Source of the DNA: a bacterium
GTDB taxonomy: Bacteria; Sysuimicrobiota; Sysuimicrobiia; Sysuimicrobiales; Segetimicrobiaceae
Assembly: GCA_035308905.1 (NCBI GenBank)
Contig: DATGFS010000009.1
Span: forward strand, 1 to 64,000
Direction of reading: 5' to 3'
DNA: 64,000 bases
Below, piece by piece: positions 6,730 to 15,908 of the stretch (position 1 is its first letter; every line of letters starts with the position of its first letter). The notes below the pieces were generated by a model that had not been told where the DNA came from, made no database searches, and saw only the letters and a list, made by a program, of their open reading frames with translations. Both the position numbers and the translations under genes were made by a program.

Positions 6730-9081
6730 TCACTCTGTGGTGTTTTGATGCAACCCTTGTTCGACGGCCCAAGCGGCGATCCGCGTCCGAGTGTTGAACC
6801 CCAATTTGTCGAGAATGTGCTCCACATGGGCGTCCACTGTTCGCTCCGCTATCGCAAGCGAAGCGCTGATCTCGCGGTTGGTTAGCCCTTGCGCGATGAG
6901 CGCCGCGACCTGCCGCTCTCGAGCCGTCAGGTGATCCCCACGCTTCACCGCCGCCGGTTTCTCAATCCCTTCGGTTTTCAGTCCGACACCCGCCATTGCC
7001 GCGAGCGTATCCTCAATCACTTGTGCCAGCGTCATCGACTGCCCATGCGCCCAGGCCACCACAAACGCAGCATCATCTAACCCGGCACGCGCGGACGCAG
7101 TGAACCGGTCATGATCGGCTTGGTCCACGGGCGTACGGCGAAGGCCCAGAGTTTCGCGCAGTGCTTCGGCCGCGCCCAGCAGCCGTGCGGCGTTTATGTA
7201 GCATTTCCGGGCACAGGCTACGCCGGCCAAGCCGTCGAGATACCAATCAATAGCCCAACGCTCCGGCAGTCCGCGGCACAGGGCAAGTCCCTCACGGTAG
7301 AGTACGTCCGCTCGTTCATGGTCGCCTTGACACAACGCGAGGACAGCCGAGTTGTGAAGGGCGTAGGCGGTACACGCCTTGTTTCCGACTTCCCTCATGA
7401 GCGCGAGACTTTCTGCCTGCACTGCGTTTGCCGGGGTGTAGTCAGCCCGTGCCCGCAGTACCTCTCCCAATCGGGAGAGCGCCATGGCGAGGAGCCACTT
7501 GTTCTCTATTTGGCGGGATACCGTTACACTCGCTTCGAACAGCGCCTTCCCATGTTCGTCGTCCCCTTGATTGATCACTACATTGCCCTGGTGGCGGAGC
7601 AAGGCAGCAATAAGGGCTTTGTCCTCTAAGACACGGGACACTGCGAGGCCCTTCCCGCACAAAATCGACGCCCGCTCAAGATCGCCTTGACGCCATGCGA
7701 GAATTGCCGCTCCCTCGAGAGCCTTCGCGAGGGCGGGAATCTGGACGTTACCGCTGCGCGCCAGCGCTCCGTCCAGCCACCTTCGTCCCTCGTTCCAGTG
7801 GCCATTGAAATACCAGAACCAGGAGAGCGCACCGACCAATCGTAATTCCACCTCTGCGCCGTCCGGCGCTGATTCACTCCGAACCAGGACCGCCCGCAGG
7901 TTGTCGTGCTCGGTCTCCAGCCCTCCGAACCATTTTTCTTGCTCCCGTCCCCGGAGTTCCGGGTCTGCCCGCTCAGCCAACGCAAGATACCAGTCGGTGT
8001 GACGCGTCGCCAATCCGTCAGATTCTTCCGCGTCCAGCAATTTTTCGCGCCCGTAGTGGCGGACGGTCTCCAGGAGGCGGTATCGGGCCGTTTCGTCTCG
8101 CTCCTCGACCACGACCAGCGACTTGTCCACGAGATCCAGCATTACGCCGAGGATCTCGGAGGCTTCAACGTTCTCTCCGGCACACACCGCCTCCGCGGCT
8201 TCGAGCGTCCACCCTCCCGCAAAGATCGACAGTCGACGCAGCAGCGCCTGTTCCTTTTCCGACAGCAGACCGTAGCTCCAGTCCATCGTTCCCCGGAGGG
8301 TCTGGTGTCGAGCAAGGGCGGTGCGACTTCCTCCGGTGAGTAACCGGAACCGGTCGCTCAGCCGCAGGGCGATTTGTTCCACCGGCAAAGCTTTGACTCG
8401 TCGTGCCGCCAACTCGATGGCCAGCGGGATGCCGTCCACTTGACGGCATATCTGCACCACCGCGGGCGCATTTTTTTCGCTCAGCGCAAATCCTGGATGG
8501 CTAAAGACCGCGCGTTCGACGAAAAGGCGAACAGCCTCGTAGTCAGCCAGGATGTTCCAAGATGACACGTGCTGGAGGTCAGGCAGCGAGAGCGAGGGCA
8601 CATGATATATCAATTCCCCCGCAATATCCAACCCCTCCCGGCTGGTGGCCAAGATGCGCAGATCCGGGCAAGAACGCAACAAAGCGTCCGTGAGTTGCGC
8701 GCATGCGGACAGCAGATGCTCGCAGTTATCCAGAACGATCAGCTGGGACTTACGACGGAGAGAATCGACGAGTGTTTCAAGTACGGGATGCCCCAGTGAT
8801 TCCGGTACGCCAAGAGTGGAGGCGGTCGTGTGCGGCACAAGAGCGGGGTCGGCCAGTGCCCCTAGTTCGACCAGCCACACCCCATCGCGATAGTCATCGA
8901 GCGACCCGGCGGCCACTTGCAGAGCAAGCCGCGTCTTACCGCAACCCCCCGCACCGGTAAGCGTCAGAAGGCGAGCGTTCCCGAGCAGACGCTTGACCTC
9001 TGCGATCTCTCGCTCCCGCCCGATGAAGCTGGTGACCTGGATGGGCAGGTTATTAAGTTGAGAACGGTGCGGGCCAACCAT
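6730..9081 (-). CDS. LuxR-family ATPase regulator (NB-ARC-like ATPase, TPR, HTH)
   Basis: A 783-residue STAND-class regulator. An AAA/NB-ARC-like ATPase starts near residue 20 with P-loop GAGGCGKT (43-50) and the Walker B-like LIVLDNCEHLL; a TPR-like helical region (about residues 370-650) follows; the C-terminus has a LuxR DNA-binding domain (LTARERQVAALIAQGL...ISASLAIAERTVDAHVEHIL). Such proteins are ligand-gated activators in which the helical repeats sense a small molecule or protein. The start at 9081 fits the family, whose members begin just before the FIGRE motif. No target operon is evident; neighbours on both sides are small hypothetical genes. Confidence 0.92.
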   Translation of the reverse strand: MVGPHRSQLNNLPIQVTSFIGREREIAEVKRLLGNARLLTLTGAGGCGKTRLALQVAAGSLDDYRDGVWLVELGALADPALVPHTTASTLGVPESLGHPVLETLVDSLRRKSQLIVLDNCEHLLSACAQLTDALLRSCPDLRILATSREGLDIAGELIYHVPSLSLPDLQHVSSWNILADYEAVRLFVERAVFSHPGFALSEKNAPAVVQICRQVDGIPLAIELAARRVKALPVEQIALRLSDRFRLLTGGSRTALARHQTLRGTMDWSYGLLSEKEQALLRRLSIFAGGWTLEAAEAVCAGENVEASEILGVMLDLVDKSLVVVEERDETARYRLLETVRHYGREKLLDAEESDGLATRHTDWYLALAERADPELRGREQEKWFGGLETEHDNLRAVLVRSESAPDGAEVELRLVGALSWFWYFNGHWNEGRRWLDGALARSGNVQIPALAKALEGAAILAWRQGDLERASILCGKGLAVSRVLEDKALIAALLRHQGNVVINQGDDEHGKALFEASVTVSRQIENKWLLAMALSRLGEVLRARADYTPANAVQAESLALMREVGNKACTAYALHNSAVLALCQGDHERADVLYREGLALCRGLPERWAIDWYLDGLAGVACARKCYINAARLLGAAEALRETLGLRRTPVDQADHDRFTASARAGLDDAAFVVAWAHGQSMTLAQVIEDTLAAMAGVGLKTEGIEKPAAVKRGDHLTARERQVAALIAQGLTNREISASLAIAERTVDAHVEHILDKLGFNTRTRIAAWAVEQGLHQNTTE

Positions 9082-9310
9082 GCGTCCTCAAGTCACCTCA
9101 CAGCTTGAGTCACATCCTCGTTGAGCGGCTCCACCGCGATCCGCACTAGTCAGTGCCGGCGGGCGAGTCTACAGTTCGCAAATACGCCACTGCACGCCTG
9201 CGTTTATTTTAAGCTTCCTTTTTGACCTTGATGCTGCGGGGCCAAACGAGGCGGATCTATGCGTAACTGGACGGAGACGCTCCGTGCGGCCTCTTGCGCA
9301 TGTATTCGTC

Positions 9311-9703
9311 CTACGGCGTGTGATCGCGCCCGCCGCCGGGCAGCGTGTCGCGAAAGGGCATGACGAGCAGTGTCACACGGCTCGCGTCTTGGCGTGCGCC
9401 CGTATCCGCTGACAGGACAACGCTCGCGGTGCCGATGAAGTTTGCGAGATCGCGGAACGCGATCCGTTTGGCTCTGCCGAGCTCGATGATTGTGTCCGGC
9501 GTCACGTAGAACTCCTGGGTGCCCGCCTCTCCTGCGATGGTAAACACCTCGGCATCAGAGTCTACGGAGACGAGAATACCCTGCGCCTCGATGGCCGGGC
9601 CTCCCGTCTCCCTCGCCGGCGCCCCGGCGGAGTGCAGCCAGGCGACGGCCAGGGTGACTGCTGCGATTACGATTCCCTTTGCTACGGACCTCCCGCGCAT
9701 CAT
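9311..9703 (-). CDS. Exported small beta-barrel-like hypothetical protein
   Basis: About 130 residues beginning MMRGRS with a signal peptide (GIVIAAVTLAVAWLHSAG). The mature part contains GILVSVDSDAEVFTIAGEA and FYVTPDTIIEL, a strand pattern like the OB-type DUF5666 repeat found in exported proteins of unknown role. The start at 9703 is preceded by GGGGGAGAG; the frame runs further back but without a ribosome site. It follows two small genes on the same strand, probably in one operon. Confidence 0.55.
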   Translation of the reverse strand: MMRGRSVAKGIVIAAVTLAVAWLHSAGAPARETGGPAIEAQGILVSVDSDAEVFTIAGEAGTQEFYVTPDTIIELGRAKRIAFRDLANFIGTASVVLSADTGARQDASRVTLLVMPFRDTLPGGGRDHTP

Positions 9704-9729
9704 TCCGGCACTCTCCCCCGCGACTCGCG

Positions 9730-9822
9730 CTACAAGCCCAGCCTGCGCTTGGCGCGGCAGAATAGGACGAGATGCGCTGTGAGCGCAAGACCACCCGTCA
9801 CGGCGAGCAGTAGACGAATCAT
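9730..9822 (-). CDS. Possible 30-residue transmembrane peptide
   Basis: This fills the gap between two small minus-strand genes. The predicted product is a short hydrophobic helix (LLLAVTGGLALTAHLVLF) followed by a basic tail CRAKRRLGL, the typical topology of small membrane peptides. There is no strong ribosome-binding site, so translation is uncertain. It is reported because the gap would otherwise be unexplained. Confidence 0.25.
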   Translation of the reverse strand: MIRLLLAVTGGLALTAHLVLFCRAKRRLGL

Positions 9823-9854
9823 CCCGGCGTCGCGCCGTCCGTTCGCGGCGCCGG

Positions 9855-10076
9855 TCAGGCCACGTAACGTTCCATCGAAAAGACCCAGCTCTTGCTCCGC
9901 AGCCCGGGCGGCAGCAGCGAGTGAACCACCGCGAGCTCGCTGACGCACGCCTGCAGCACGGCGGCCGTTTCCCGTTTGTCCTCCGCATCGATGTACGCGG
10001 AATTGAGCCTCCTGATCTGGCGGCGAATTCGCGTGACGCTCGGGATCATTTTCTGATCCATCGCTGGTTTCGGCAT
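9855..10076 (-). CDS. Small hypothetical protein
   Basis: A 73-residue, mostly helical soluble protein (MPKPAMDQKMIPSVTRIRR...). A good GGAGGGA ribosome site sits seven bases before the ATG at 10076, which is the main reason to accept it. No family recognised. It heads a run of small minus-strand genes ending at 9311. Confidence 0.5.
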   Translation of the reverse strand: MPKPAMDQKMIPSVTRIRRQIRRLNSAYIDAEDKRETAAVLQACVSELAVVHSLLPPGLRSKSWVFSMERYVA

Positions 10077-10343
10077 TGGCGTCCCTCCATAGCCTGTTCT
10101 GATGATCTACCCCTCCATGTCTAAACCACAACCGGACCGGGCGAAAGAGTGAGAACATTCGTCCCGGGGTGTCAGCCCCGCTACAGGACGGCGCGAGTCG
10201 GTGCCGGGTTGCCCTTAAACTGACAGAACACCAGCATTGAATCGCCGCCGGCCATCCCGCGGCCGGATGCTGCCGATCCGCCGGTCGACACAAGAGCACC
10301 GACCGGCAGGGGGTGACAGGGGAGGTGTGGGAAGAGGCGGCCT

Positions 10344-10811
10344 ATGATCTCCGCGCAGCTCAGGCCGGCGACCGCGGCGGATGTCGCCGAGGTGGCGGAT
10401 CTCTTTCTCGCTTCCCGCCGGGACGCGCTGCCGTATCTTCCGACGCTGCACACCGACGACGAAACTCGCCGCTGGATGGCGGGCGCCGTATTCGCGGCCG
10501 GCGGGATGTGGGTCGCCGTCGTGAACCGGCGCATCGTGGGGTTCGCGGCGCTCAACGAGCGCCGGGACCACCTCGATCATCTGTACCTGCTGCCGAGCTG
10601 GTACGGCCGCGGCATCGGGAGCGCGCTGTTGGCCAAGGCCAAGGAGGTGAGCGTGGGCCGGCTGCGGCTGTTTACCTTCCAGCGCAATCGCCGTGCCCGG
10701 GCGTTCTACGAAGCCCGCGGATTCACAGTGGTCGATCTGAACGACGGCTCGCGCAACGAGGAGCGCGAGCCGGATGCGCTCTACGAGTGGGTGGGGGCGC
10801 CCGAGGTCTAA
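10344..10811 (+). CDS. GNAT-family N-acetyltransferase
   Basis: A 155-residue acetyl-CoA-dependent acyltransferase. The acetyl-CoA-binding motif is LYLLPSWYGRGIGSALLAKAK (the GRGIGS loop) and motif B is RNRRARAFYEARGF. These define the fold but not the acceptor; amines, peptides or antibiotics are possible. GAGGCGG upstream of the ATG fits the start. Stands alone on the plus strand. Confidence 0.88.
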   Translation: MISAQLRPATAADVAEVADLFLASRRDALPYLPTLHTDDETRRWMAGAVFAAGGMWVAVVNRRIVGFAALNERRDHLDHLYLLPSWYGRGIGSALLAKAKEVSVGRLRLFTFQRNRRARAFYEARGFTVVDLNDGSRNEEREPDALYEWVGAPEV

Positions 10812-10980
10812 TTTCGCTTGATCCCGGGCGGCCGCCTATGACTCACGTTCGGCGCCGGCAGTCGCCGCGATGCGCGTTCCGGCGGGTCTCTCGGCCTCCG
10901 GCGTCTAAGTGCACCGGGGCCTGGGCACAACCCGTACGTACGGCAATTCAGGCGTCCGCAACGCGTGTGTGATGACACGT

Positions 10981-10992
10981 CGCGGTACCACC
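10981..10992 (-). promoter_or_regulatory. T-box-like motif in a gene-free stretch (10812-11078)
   Basis: Read on the minus strand this is GGTGGTACCGCG, identical to the conserved core of T-box leaders that sense uncharged tRNA. However, no minus-strand synthetase or amino-acid gene lies downstream, and no terminator hairpin with a T run follows. It may be a relic or a coincidence. The rest of 10812-11078 shows no gene. Confidence 0.2.
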
Positions 10993-11078
10993 GGGTGACC
11001 TCCTTCGCGTTCCAGCGATTCGGGCGGGCCGGCCGCCTCCGGTCCTGCGGAGGCGGCGCGACGGTGTGAGGTGTCACA

Positions 11079-12167
11079 ATGGGGGAACGGCCCGAATCGA
11101 CAACAACGCCCCGCGGTCACTCCGACAAGGCGCTCGCCTTTCTCGCGCGGCTGGCGACCGAATTGACGGTCGTGCTCAGCTTCGGCGAACTGGTCGATGG
11201 CACGCTCGGTATGCTGCGCGAGGAGGCCGGGTTCGACTCATGTTCGGTGGGCGTCATTGACGCGGCCAAGGACGTCCTCACGGTCGTCGGGGCCGCGGGC
11301 CTCCGCGCGGGGTACAAGGGGCTGACCATCCCGCACGGACGCGGCCTAAACTGGACGGTGATCGAGTCGCGTCAGCCGCTGTACGTCCCCGATATGCACG
11401 CGGACGCGCGCGTCTACCGGCAGCAGGACGACATCCGTTCGGGGATCTACGCGCCGCTCATGGTGCGCGGCCGCGTCATCGGTGTCCTAAGCGCCCACCA
11501 CAGCGCGATCGGCGCGTTCACGCCGGAAGATCTCGACGTGCTGACCGTCGTGGCGCGCTATCTTGCCGGCGCGATCGAGGTTTCCCGCCTCTACGAGGAA
11601 CTGCGCGGCCTCGCCAGCACCGATGAGTTGACGCGTCTGCCGAACCGGCGCTCGATCCTCGAGCGCTTCGGCGCGGAGTTAAGCCGGGCGCTGCGGGAGG
11701 GGCAGCCCCTCAGCGTCGCCGTCGTCGACCTCGACGATATGAAACGCGTCAACGACACGCTCGGGCACCAGGTCGGAGACGCGGTGCTCGTGCACGTCGC
11801 GAACAAGCTGCGGCGCCACATCCGCGTCCACGACGTTGTGGGGCGGCTCGGCGGCGACGAATTCATCCTGCTCTTCCCCAACACCGGCCGCGAGCAGGCC
11901 AACACCATTTTGCGGAGACTGGAACGGATCGACGCGAGCGGATCGGGTCAGCCCGGCGACCTCGCCATGACGCTCTCGTGGGGGCTTGCCACCTGGCCGG
12001 ACGACGGCGTTGCGGTGGACGCGCTGATCGCCGTCGCCGACCGGCACCTCTATGCGATGAAGCGGGCGCATTTGGTGGAGCGGCCGAACGGGGCGGGGGG
12101 CGAAGGACTCGCCGCGAGCGGGGGTGTGACTCTCTCGCCCGAAGAGGCTCTGACCCCGCCCGTCTAG
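11079..12167 (+). CDS. GAF-GGDEF diguanylate cyclase
   Basis: A cytosolic sensor enzyme of 362 residues that makes cyclic di-GMP from two GTP. A GAF domain occupies roughly residues 15-165 and the GGDEF domain 180-340. The catalytic motif GGDEF is intact at 258-262 and an RxxD product-inhibition site (RVHD, 249-252) lies exactly five residues before it, so both activity and feedback inhibition are expected. No transmembrane segment is visible. GAGGTG precedes the ATG. It ends five bases before the KDPG aldolase gene on the same strand, an unusual operon partner. Confidence 0.93.
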   Translation: MGERPESTTTPRGHSDKALAFLARLATELTVVLSFGELVDGTLGMLREEAGFDSCSVGVIDAAKDVLTVVGAAGLRAGYKGLTIPHGRGLNWTVIESRQPLYVPDMHADARVYRQQDDIRSGIYAPLMVRGRVIGVLSAHHSAIGAFTPEDLDVLTVVARYLAGAIEVSRLYEELRGLASTDELTRLPNRRSILERFGAELSRALREGQPLSVAVVDLDDMKRVNDTLGHQVGDAVLVHVANKLRRHIRVHDVVGRLGGDEFILLFPNTGREQANTILRRLERIDASGSGQPGDLAMTLSWGLATWPDDGVAVDALIAVADRHLYAMKRAHLVERPNGAGGEGLAASGGVTLSPEEALTPPV

Positions 12168-12172
12168 TCCCG

Positions 12173-12817
12173 GTGGAGGCATCCCGGGCGCTCGCCGCCA
12201 TCCTGAAGACCCGGATCGTACCCATTATCCGCACCAAGTCCGCGGAGTGGGCCGAAGAGCTCGGCGGGATTCTCGCCGGCGCCGGACTCGACATCATCGA
12301 AATCACCTTTACCGTGCCCAACGCCCCGGCCGTGATCGCGCGCCTGCGGAAGAGATTCCCGGCCGTGCTGGTCGGGGCCGGCACCGTGACGGATGCCGCG
12401 ACGGCCGAGCAGGCGATCGGCGCGGGCGCCCAATTCCTGTTAAGTCCCGCGTTGTCGCCCGGCATGGTCGAGGCCGCGCGCCGGCGGGGACTCCTCGCGA
12501 TCCCGGGCGCGTACACGCCGACGGAAGTCTTGAGCGCGCTCGACGGCGGCGCGCCGCTGATCAAGCTGTTTCCGGCGGACGTCGGCGGGCCGGCGCACCT
12601 TCGGGCGCTGCGGGCGCCCCTGCCGCAGGCGCGGTTCCTGCCGACGGGGGGGGTCCGGCCGGACAACGTCGCGGAGTGGTTTGCCGCGGGCGCGTCCGCG
12701 GTGGGGATCGGATCGGCCCTCGTCGGTCCGGGCGACCGCGCCGTCGACGGCACGGCCGTCCGGACGCGGGTGGATATGCTCGTGCGTGCCGTCGCCGCGC
12801 ACAGTCTCGAGGACTGA
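12173..12817 (+). CDS. eda: 2-keto-3-deoxy-6-phosphogluconate aldolase
   Basis: A 214-residue class I aldolase that splits KDPG into pyruvate and glyceraldehyde-3-phosphate. The Schiff-base lysine is K131 in PLIKLFPA and the general acid/base glutamate is E43 in IIEITFTVP; the phosphate loop is FLPTGGVRPDN. The GTG at 12173 gives normal family length; longer in-frame extensions would overlap the diguanylate cyclase. There is no clear ribosome site, so translation is probably coupled to the gene ending five bases upstream. The KDG kinase follows after 14 bases, completing a KDG-degradation pair. Confidence 0.93.
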   Translation: MEASRALAAILKTRIVPIIRTKSAEWAEELGGILAGAGLDIIEITFTVPNAPAVIARLRKRFPAVLVGAGTVTDAATAEQAIGAGAQFLLSPALSPGMVEAARRRGLLAIPGAYTPTEVLSALDGGAPLIKLFPADVGGPAHLRALRAPLPQARFLPTGGVRPDNVAEWFAAGASAVGIGSALVGPGDRAVDGTAVRTRVDMLVRAVAAHSLED

Positions 12818-12831
12818 GGACCGGGGCGCGT

Positions 12832-13785
12832 ATGGCAACCGTGATCGGCATCGGAGAAGCGATGGTCCGCCTCGCCCCGACCGCCGGTGAGACGCTCGAG
12901 TCGGCGGCGGCGTTCGCCGTGCAGGTCGGCGGCGCCGAAGCGAACGTCTGCGTCGCCCTCGCGCGCCTCGGCGTCCCGACGGCATGGATCTCCCGGCTGC
13001 CGGCCAATCCGCTCGGACGGCGCATCGCAGACGCGGTCCGCGCGGCGGGCGTCGACGCGGACGGTGTTCTGTGGACGCCCGAGGGAAACGCGGGCGTGAT
13101 GTTCCTGCAGCCCGGAGCCGCCCCGCGCCCCGGCGAAGTCTTCTATTATCGGCGCCGGTCGGCGTTTGCCGAGATCGATCCCGACGCGGTGGGGTGGTCG
13201 CGCTTCGACGGCGCCCGCGTCGTGCATCTCACCGGGATTACCCCGGCGCTCGGCGAGCGGCCGCGCGACCTCGTGACCCGTGCCATCGCCGAGGCGCGGG
13301 CGCGGCAGGTGCTCGTTTCGTTCGACGTCAACTACCGCGCGACGTTGTGGCCGCCGTCCGCGGCGCGGGAGACCCTCGCGCCCCTGCTCAACGGGCTCGA
13401 CATCGTGCTCGTCAACGATCGCGACGCGCGAGGCGTTTTCGAAATGCGGGGCGAGCCGGATACCGTCGCGCGCGCCCTACGGGACCGGCTGCGCTGCCGC
13501 GTGCTCGTGCTGACCTGCGGCGAGTCGGGGGCCGTGGCCGCCGACGCGGAGACGGTGGTGCGCCAGCCGGCGTTTCGCGCCGAGGTGGTGGACCGTGTCG
13601 GCCGCGGCGACGCGTTCGCCGCGGGATTTCTCTACGGATATCTCGCGCGGGGTACCGGCAACGGCCTTCGGTACGGGGCCGCCCTGGCCGCGCTCAAGCA
13701 GACCTACGCCGGGGATTTTTGCCGCGCGACGCTGCGCGACGTGGAAGCGGTGCTGCGCGGCGACGACCACGGTCTCCGGCGGTAG
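12832..13785 (+). CDS. kdgK: 2-keto-3-deoxygluconate kinase (PfkB family)
   Basis: A 317-residue ribokinase-fold sugar kinase that phosphorylates KDG to KDPG, the substrate of the aldolase encoded just upstream. The N-terminal GIGEAMVRLAP and VGGAEANVCVALARLG segments and the C-terminal PfkB signature DRVGRGDAFAAGFLYG, containing the catalytic Asp of GRGDAF, are clear. Fructokinase is the usual alternative, but the aldolase neighbour and the ASGVFEMRG-like lid favour KDG. No sugar-acid dehydratase or transporter lies nearby. Confidence 0.9.
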   Translation: MATVIGIGEAMVRLAPTAGETLESAAAFAVQVGGAEANVCVALARLGVPTAWISRLPANPLGRRIADAVRAAGVDADGVLWTPEGNAGVMFLQPGAAPRPGEVFYYRRRSAFAEIDPDAVGWSRFDGARVVHLTGITPALGERPRDLVTRAIAEARARQVLVSFDVNYRATLWPPSAARETLAPLLNGLDIVLVNDRDARGVFEMRGEPDTVARALRDRLRCRVLVLTCGESGAVAADAETVVRQPAFRAEVVDRVGRGDAFAAGFLYGYLARGTGNGLRYGAALAALKQTYAGDFCRATLRDVEAVLRGDDHGLRR

Positions 13786-13818
13786 GCGGCGGGAGCCGCC
13801 CGTCCGCGCGCGACGGGC

Positions 13819-14040
13819 CTACCGGTCGTGGCGGGGCGCGGCGCCGTCGTCACCGGCGGGAGCCGGACGGCGGCGCGGCATCACGACGCCGAGCATCTGG
13901 CGAATCTCGGCGATGCCGCTCAGGGCCGCGAGGACTTTCGCGCGCGTGCCGCGGGCACGGGTCCGCAGCTCGTGCGCGTCGCGTTCGATCGCGCGGCGTG
14001 TCTCGGCTAGTCGATCCGAAGGATTCGCGTCCGAAACCAC
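13819..14040 (-). CDS. DUF3618-like small protein
   Basis: A 73-residue charged helical protein; DRLAETRRAIERDAHELRTRARGTRAKVLAAL resembles in pattern the DUF3618 motif region found beside holin-family membrane proteins in Gram-positive-type bacteria. GTG start at 14040 with a strong AAGGAGG site that lies inside the end of the preceding holin-like gene (34-base overlap), so the two are co-translated. Function unknown, presumed envelope-associated. Confidence 0.6.
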   Translation of the reverse strand: MVSDANPSDRLAETRRAIERDAHELRTRARGTRAKVLAALSGIAEIRQMLGVVMPRRRPAPAGDDGAAPRHDR

Positions 14041-14441
14041 CGGGCATCCTCCTTCGCCGCCTGGATCGTCGTGCGCATCCGGACCACGATGCGGCGCAGT
14101 CTCAACGCCATCAGCAGCAGCAGCAGGCCCATCGCCACGGCGACGCCGGCGAACACAATGAGGGCCGCGCCCCAGGCCGGCAGGACCTGCGCGAGGGCGA
14201 GGACGGCCGCGGCCACGAGCAGCGCAAGCACATAGAACCCGAGCATCATCACGGTGCTGAGCAGCACGAGGGCCATGACGACGTCGCGCACCGCCAAACG
14301 AAGGTCCCGCGCGGCCGCGAGCGCGTAGGCCTGCACCATGAGGCCGAGGCTGCCCGCCAGACGCCGCAGGATCGTGCCCGTCGCGTCCGCGGCGGTGTCC
14401 TCGTCCTCGATCCGCCGTCCGTCGTCGATCGCGTCCCGCAT
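14007..14441 (-). CDS. Phage-holin-family (DUF1469-type) membrane protein
   Basis: A 144-residue protein with an acidic soluble N-terminus, a first amphipathic/hydrophobic region, and two strong transmembrane helices (VVMALVLLSTVMMLGFYVL; WGAALIVFAGVAVAMGLLLLL), ending in a basic tail. This is the profile of chromosomal 'phage holin family' proteins, which are membrane proteins of unknown role rather than lysis proteins. The start is fixed by GGAGGCGAG before ATG 14441. It partners the DUF3618-like gene. Confidence 0.7.
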   Translation of the reverse strand: MRDAIDDGRRIEDEDTAADATGTILRRLAGSLGLMVQAYALAAARDLRLAVRDVVMALVLLSTVMMLGFYVLALLVAAAVLALAQVLPAWGAALIVFAGVAVAMGLLLLLMALRLRRIVVRMRTTIQAAKEDARWFRTRILRID

Positions 14442-14627
14442 TGCGACTCGCCTCCGTTCACGACACCATGCCGGCCGCGTGGTGCCGTTCGATGGAACCG
14501 CCCCGGCGCCCTGCGCACCCGCAGGAGGAGACGCGCGGGGAGCGGAACACCTACCTCCCGCACCTCGCGAATGCGTTGAAGGAGGACCGTTCACGGCGAT
14601 GCCCCGTCCCGCGTTGAGATACCGGCG

Positions 14628-15908
14628 ATGAACGCGATCGAGCGGCACGTGGTCGTCGTCGGCGCGGGGCCGGCCGGGCTCGCCGCCACCGGTGAGGCGC
14701 AGGCCGCCGGAGCCCGGGTCCTGCTCCTCGAAGAGCGCCCCGTGCTGGGCGGGCGCGCCGTTCTCGTGCCGGGCGCGCGCGGCCTCACCGAGGGCCTGAT
14801 GCGGAGTCTCGGGTCCGCGGAGGTGTGGCGCAGCACACCGGTGTGGGGCATCGCGGGCCGTTCGCTCGCGGTGCTCCGGGCGCAGCGGATCGACACCGTC
14901 ACGGGCGCCGCGGTCATTCTTGCCACCGGCGCCCCCGAGGTGATGATGCCGTTCCCGGGGTGGACGTTGCCCGGGGTGCTGACGCTCGAGGCGGCGTGGG
15001 ACGCGGTCCGCGCCGGCCGGGTCACCGCCGAGTCCGGACCGGCGGTCGTCGTCGCGCGGGGCGAGCACGCCGCCCTTGCGACCCGGCTCGCCGAGCGGGG
15101 GCTCGCCGTGACCCTCGTTGCGCCCGACCGGCCGAACGGCGTGCCCGCCGCGATCCCCGTGCTGCCCGGCGTACCGGCCGAGGCGCGCGGCGCCGGCGCC
15201 GTCGAGGAAGTGCTCTTGGACGACGGCGTCGCGCACCCGTGCCGCCTGCTGTGCGTCGAATCGCCCCGCGTCCCCGCGGTCGAGCTGGCGCGTCTCGCCG
15301 GCTGCCCCTGTGTCTACCAGCCGCTCCTCGGCGGTTTCGTACCGCGCTATGATCCCACGCTGGCGGTGCACGGTCCGACGCCCGGCCTGTTCGTCGCCGG
15401 GGACGCGGCCGGCGTGGACACGCCGCGCGCGGCGGCGGAATCCGGCCGGCTCGCGGCGTGCGCCGCGCTCCACATGCTCGGGTTGCTCGAAGAGCCCGAC
15501 GCGAAAATGGCGGAGGCGCGCCAGCGTCTCGCCGCGGCCGCCTCCCCGCTGCGGCACGCGGCGCGGGAGGCCCTGATGCTCGGCGCGGTGCCCGATGAGG
15601 TGATCGAGGCGTGGGCGCCGCGGCCCGACACGACCGTGTGCGCCTGCGAGGGCGTGCGGCTCGACGCGCTGCGCCAGGCGGCGGTGGCAGGCGCGGTGAC
15701 GCCGGACGCGCTCGCCGCCCAGACGCGCTGCGGGTTGGGCGACTGCCGGTGGCGGCGGTGCGGGCCCCCGGTGATCCGGTGGCTCAGCGAGTTCTTACAG
15801 GTTCCGGCCGGCCGCGTCCCCCTGCCGTCGTTGTGGCCGCCGCTTCGACCCCTGCCGCTCGCGGCGCTGCTGCGTGCCGACGCCGAGACGGATGCGGGTC
15901 GTGCCTGA
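14628..15908 (+). CDS. FAD-dependent oxidoreductase, opine oxidase/HcnB-like alpha subunit with BFD-type Fe-S site
   Basis: A 426-residue flavoprotein. The Rossmann FAD motif VVVVGAGPAGLAATGEAQAAG is at the N-terminus, a second FAD segment (GLFVAGDAAGVDTPRAA) follows, and the C-terminus carries four cysteines in a BFD-like arrangement (VCAC...RCGLGDCRWRRCG) suited to a [2Fe-2S] cluster. This combination is found in the alpha subunits of opine, octopine/nopaline, hydrogen-cyanide-synthase and related amine oxidases. The next gene, overlapping it, encodes the matching beta subunit. The usual small HcnA-like ferredoxin subunit is not adjacent. Confidence 0.85.
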   Translation: MNAIERHVVVVGAGPAGLAATGEAQAAGARVLLLEERPVLGGRAVLVPGARGLTEGLMRSLGSAEVWRSTPVWGIAGRSLAVLRAQRIDTVTGAAVILATGAPEVMMPFPGWTLPGVLTLEAAWDAVRAGRVTAESGPAVVVARGEHAALATRLAERGLAVTLVAPDRPNGVPAAIPVLPGVPAEARGAGAVEEVLLDDGVAHPCRLLCVESPRVPAVELARLAGCPCVYQPLLGGFVPRYDPTLAVHGPTPGLFVAGDAAGVDTPRAAAESGRLAACAALHMLGLLEEPDAKMAEARQRLAAAASPLRHAAREALMLGAVPDEVIEAWAPRPDTTVCACEGVRLDALRQAAVAGAVTPDALAAQTRCGLGDCRWRRCGPPVIRWLSEFLQVPAGRVPLPSLWPPLRPLPLAALLRADAETDAGRA

